Shown: piece by piece, positions 6,861-9,619 of the stretch | Layout: each line of letters starts with the position of its first letter | Numbering within the stretch: the stretch's first letter is position 1 | Assembly (NCBI GenBank): GCA_947457715.1 | Contig: CANGXK010000069.1 | Coordinates: forward strand, 1-9,619 | Length of the DNA: 9,619 bases | Origin: Gemmatimonadota bacterium | GTDB taxonomy: Bacteria; Gemmatimonadota; Gemmatimonadetes; Gemmatimonadales; Gemmatimonadaceae | Direction of reading: 5' to 3' | Position numbers and translations under genes: made by a program | Notes under the pieces: model-generated | Told to the model about the DNA's origin: nothing | The model's database searches: none | What the model saw: the letters and a program-made list of their open reading frames with translations, nothing else

Positions 6861-9619
6861 CACTTGCCTCCGTTGGGACGGGCCGGCGCCGAGCCGCCCG
6901 CCGTCGAGTTGGACATCTTCACCTGATCGCGTCCCTTTTCGAGGAACGGGATTCCGCGCACCATCCATGACGGGGCATCGGCCCCCTGAAGTTTCACGGC
7001 GAAGAATTCGATCATCTTCTTGTCAATGTCTTTCTGGTTGGCGCGCTTCGTCGGGTTATGCTCATCGCCGTTGTAGACCACCATGTACGCCTCCTTTTGA
7101 AGGCGACGCATGGCGACATAGAACTCAATGCCCTGGTACCACGGCACCGAGCCGTCGTTGTCGTTGGCCATGAACAGCACCGGCGTGGTGACGCGATCGA
7201 GCTTGAACAGCGGCGAGTTCTCCACGAACCGCTCCGGGTACTGCCAGAGCGATCCACCGATGCGGCTCTGGGTGTGCTCGTACTGGAACGCGCGAGCGAG
7301 TCCGGACTGCCAGCGGATTCCACCGTATGCGCTCGTCATGTTGACCACGGTCGCGTTGGGCACCGCGGCGGCGAACATGTTGGTCACGGTGATCAGATAT
7401 GCCGACTGGTATCCACCCCACGACTGGCCGGTGATGCCGACCCGCTTCGGATCGATGAAGCCCTTGGCGATCAGCGCCTGCACGCCCGGAATGATCGACT
7501 TGGCCGCGCTCGGCCCAGGCTGGCCATCGGTGTAAATGATGTCCGGCTGGAAAACGATATAGCCGAGGCTGTTGTAGACGAGCGGGTTGACCGTGTTGCG
7601 ACCCGAGGGTGCGACATAGTTGTGCAGGCCGTCGGTGAGTTTCTCGTAGAAGTACACGATCATCGGATACTGCTTCGACGGATCGAAGTTCTCCGGTTTG
7701 TGCAGCAGGCCGCGAAGCGGGATGCCGTCGCCGTTGAGCCACGACACCAGCTCCACGGTGCCGCGCGGGTACTGCGCGTCCTGCGGATTGGCGTTCGAGA
7801 TCTTCGCCGTGCTCGCGATGGTGGTTCCCGTGTAGAGGTCCGGGAACTCGCGATAGGTGCTCTGCGTGAGCAGATACTGCTCCGCGTTACGCGCCTTCTG
7901 CAGTCCGTTGAGGTTGCGGTCGGCCATCACGATCTTCTCAGGCTTGCCGTCCACACCCATCCGATCACGCCAGAAGCCGGAGGCCTTGGTGAGTGAATCC
8001 ACGGCACGCAGCAGCAGCGGCGTATTCGCATCGAGGAACGGATCTTCGCGATCGAGGTCGACCACGCGGAACGTCGTGCCCGCGCGACGTCCCTCTCCAT
8101 CGGGGAGATTCTTCGGAGCTACCACGCCCGACGGATCGACTTCCCAGATGTCGAAGCGATCGTAGACGAGCACGCGCTTGTCGGCCACGCTCCATCCACC
8201 GAGGCCGTACGGGGGCGGAACGTCGGGCGAATCGAACTCCTCGTCCTGGAACTTGACCGGCAGCTTTTCGGTGAGCACCGCCTTCTTGCCGGTCGCGACG
8301 GCATAGGACACCCACTGTCCCTTCTCGAACCAGGTGACGTAGTTGCCGCCGGGGGAGAGCTGCGCATTCCCGTCGAGGGCCTTGGCAATGAGCGTCCGCG
8401 CGCCGGTGGCCGGGTCGATAAGATACGCATCGCTCGCGCCTTCACCCCAGAACTGGGGGATCGCGTACTCCACTGCGTTGATGCCGAGCACGCGGCGGCC
8501 GTCGTTGCTGACGGTGACACGGAGGCTGTCATTCGCGAGCTGCGTCCATTTGCCGCTGGCGATGGTGTAGAGCGCCGTATACGTGCGATTGCGATCGCGA
8601 TTGGCGCTGACCTTCTGCTGCGGCTGAATCTGCGTGTCCTGCCAGTGCCACAGATCGTAGCCCGCCTTGTCCACGAGGGAGTCGGCCGGAATCGAATCCA
8701 TCGGCACGTTACCGAGGGAGAAGATCACCCCATTCCCCTCGCGCGTGAAGCTGACCGCGCCACGTTCGGCGATGAGCATTCCCGCGGGTGCTTCCGTCGC
8801 CGCGACGATCTTGCGCGCGGCAACCGGCTTGCCCTTCACCGGCACGAGCGACGCGTGATAGACGGCCATCTTCGGCTTCGGCGTGGAGTCGCCGACGTCG
8901 GAGAGGAGCGCGACCTGTGCGCCCTTCCGATCGAACGTCATCCCGCGATAGGTGGCCTGCCCGGTGAGCAGCGGCGTGACCGTACCGGACGCGAGGGCAC
9001 GAACATAAGCGCCGTTGCCGGCCCCGTCGCGCGTCGTCACGGTGTATCCGAGCCACTTTTCCTCATCGTCGAACGCGAAGGCCGTCACGCCCTCGATGCG
9101 CTGCTCGGTGCCGGTGGCGAGGTCGCGCAGCACGAGCGTGACGCCGTTCGCGCGTCGCGGTCCGGTGGGCGCGGCCGTCGTACCGACTGGCGGCGTACCG
9201 ACTGGCGGCGTACCGGCCCCGTTGCGGGGCGCGGCCGTGGTGTCCTCCAGCAAGTAGGCGAGGAAACGCCCCCCGTTGCGCGCGAGGCGGAACGAACGAA
9301 CGGCCGGCACGCTCGTGACCGTACCGTTCGCCAGGTTCATGATGCCCATGCCGTTGCGCGGCACCGGCGCGCCGCGGCGCGCGCGGGCGCGCTCAACCTC
9401 AACGCGGGAGGCGTAGATGGTGTAGGCCACGAAGCGCCCATCGGCGCTGAACTGTGCCGGCTGGGCCGAGAATTGCGCGGCCGAGTCGGCGGCGGGCTGC
9501 AACTGCGGGCGCCCGGTGAAGCCACGGGCGGCGCGGTATTCCGTCGCCGACGCCGTGGACCGAACGACCAGTTCCCCTTCACCGACAACCGGGCTGAGGG
9601 TGTAGGCGGCCCACTTGCC
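6860..9619 (-). CDS. S9 family (prolyl oligopeptidase-like) serine peptidase, N-terminus cut by window edge
   Basis: This is a large serine peptidase of clan SC, family S9, that would cleave peptides, with a beta-propeller gating an alpha/beta-hydrolase domain. The frame is open from the stop at 6860-6862 to the right edge, giving 919 visible residues. An internal TTG at 9502 is not a credible start, because propeller-like sequence such as GKWAAYTLSPVVGEGELVV continues before it. The true start, and probably a signal peptide, are outside the window. Numbering from the edge, the propeller covers about 1-600 and the hydrolase domain about 620-880. The nucleophile S733 is in GITGQSWGGYQ (codon 7421-7423), D822 is in ANDNDGSVPW (7154-7156) and H854 is in NGDEHNPT (7058-7060). 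The S-D-H spacing of 89 and 32 residues fits S9. A tail WMVRGIPFLEKGRDQ follows, as in related bacterial members. A Thr/Ala/Pro/Gly-rich loop at about 127-152 contains a short repeat. The substrate is unknown. Confidence 0.95.
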   Translation of the reverse strand, partial: GKWAAYTLSPVVGEGELVVRSTASATEYRAARGFTGRPQLQPAADSAAQFSAQPAQFSADGRFVAYTIYASRVEVERARARRGAPVPRNGMGIMNLANGTVTSVPAVRSFRLARNGGRFLAYLLEDTTAAPRNGAGTPPVGTPPVGTTAAPTGPRRANGVTLVLRDLATGTEQRIEGVTAFAFDDEEKWLGYTVTTRDGAGNGAYVRALASGTVTPLLTGQATYRGMTFDRKGAQVALLSDVGDSTPKPKMAVYHASLVPVKGKPVAARKIVAATEAPAGMLIAERGAVSFTREGNGVIFSLGNVPMDSIPADSLVDKAGYDLWHWQDTQIQPQQKVSANRDRNRTYTALYTIASGKWTQLANDSLRVTVSNDGRRVLGINAVEYAIPQFWGEGASDAYLIDPATGARTLIAKALDGNAQLSPGGNYVTWFEKGQWVSYAVATGKKAVLTEKLPVKFQDEEFDSPDVPPPYGLGGWSVADKRVLVYDRFDIWEVDPSGVVAPKNLPDGEGRRAGTTFRVVDLDREDPFLDANTPLLLRAVDSLTKASGFWRDRMGVDGKPEKIVMADRNLNGLQKARNAEQYLLTQSTYREFPDLYTGTTIASTAKISNANPQDAQYPRGTVELVSWLNGDGIPLRGLLHKPENFDPSKQYPMIVYFYEKLTDGLHNYVAPSGRNTVNPLVYNSLGYIVFQPDIIYTDGQPGPSAAKSIIPGVQALIAKGFIDPKRVGITGQSWGGYQSAYLITVTNMFAAAVPNATVVNMTSAYGGIRWQSGLARAFQYEHTQSRIGGSLWQYPERFVENSPLFKLDRVTTPVLFMANDNDGSVPWYQGIEFYVAMRRLQKEAYMVVYNGDEHNPTKRANQKDIDKKMIEFFAVKLQGADAPSWMVRGIPFLEKGRDQVKMSNSTAGGSAPARPNGGK
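6867..6871 (-). promoter_or_regulatory. Ribosome binding site of the AIM24 gene inside the peptidase gene
   Basis: GGAGG on the minus strand, 6 nt before the ATG at 6860, lies in the final codons of the S9 peptidase gene. It decides the AIM24 start against the longer frame from 6968. Confidence 0.8.
9181..9215. repeat. 15-bp tandem repeat, 2.3 copies, inside the S9 peptidase gene
   Basis: The unit TACCGACTGGCGGCG occurs at 9181-9195 and 9196-9210 without mismatch, followed by TACCG. On the coding strand it gives the peptide unit GTPPV twice. A 12-bp direct repeat, GGGCGCGGCCGT, flanks it at 9167-9178 and 9227-9238, encoding TAAP on each side. As the unit is a multiple of three, copy number changes would keep the frame. 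It lies in a surface-like loop of the propeller. Confidence 0.9.

Noticed and set aside
6861..6968. Extended start of the AIM24 gene at the upstream ATG (6968)
   Set aside because: The extra 36 residues overlap the peptidase gene, do not resemble the family N-terminus, and the ATG at 6860 has a proper ribosome binding site.
7058..7996. Long plus-strand frame opposite the S9 peptidase
   Set aside because: It lies wholly over the catalytic domain with intact triad on the other strand; Arg-, Val- and Asp-rich composition is typical of an antisense shadow.

Overview
The window is GC-rich bacterial chromosomal DNA, tightly packed and without mobile elements, RNA genes or CRISPR arrays. The gene content fits a free-living Gram-negative-type heterotroph: a large S9 peptidase, an AIM24 protein, biosynthetic arginine decarboxylase, a Yip1 membrane protein, a superoxide dismutase, a DedA protein and a GH38 glycosidase. 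The protein flavour and the GTG/TTG starts suggest Gemmatimonadota to me, but this is an impression that I cannot confirm without a search.

Layout: (1) 1-1805, minus: a GH38 alpha-mannosidase whose C-terminal end lies beyond the left edge. (2) 1806-1938: a divergent intergenic region. (3) 1939-2574, plus: a DedA-family membrane protein starting at TTG, followed 63 bp later by a Mn-type superoxide dismutase (2638-3240) with a strong ribosome binding site. (4) 3260-3297: a 17-bp perfect hairpin with a T run that closes the plus-strand unit and separates it from the convergent minus-strand genes. (5) 3320-9619, minus, in transcription order from the right: an S9 serine peptidase (its N-terminus is beyond the right edge), an AIM24/TIGR00266 protein overlapping it by 1 nt, then a 74-bp gap holding a GC-rich hairpin, then arginine decarboxylase speA, then a five-helix Yip1-type membrane protein overlapping speA by 4 nt.

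Functional links: the two overlapping pairs (peptidase-AIM24 and speA-Yip1) are probably translationally coupled. SpeA makes agmatine for polyamine synthesis, and its coupled membrane protein has no known role in that. DedA and SOD may share a transcript and both fit envelope or oxidative stress upkeep. I find no evidence of a new defence or mobile system here. The points worth a second look are the two coupled pairs, the speA leader and the short in-frame repeat in the peptidase.
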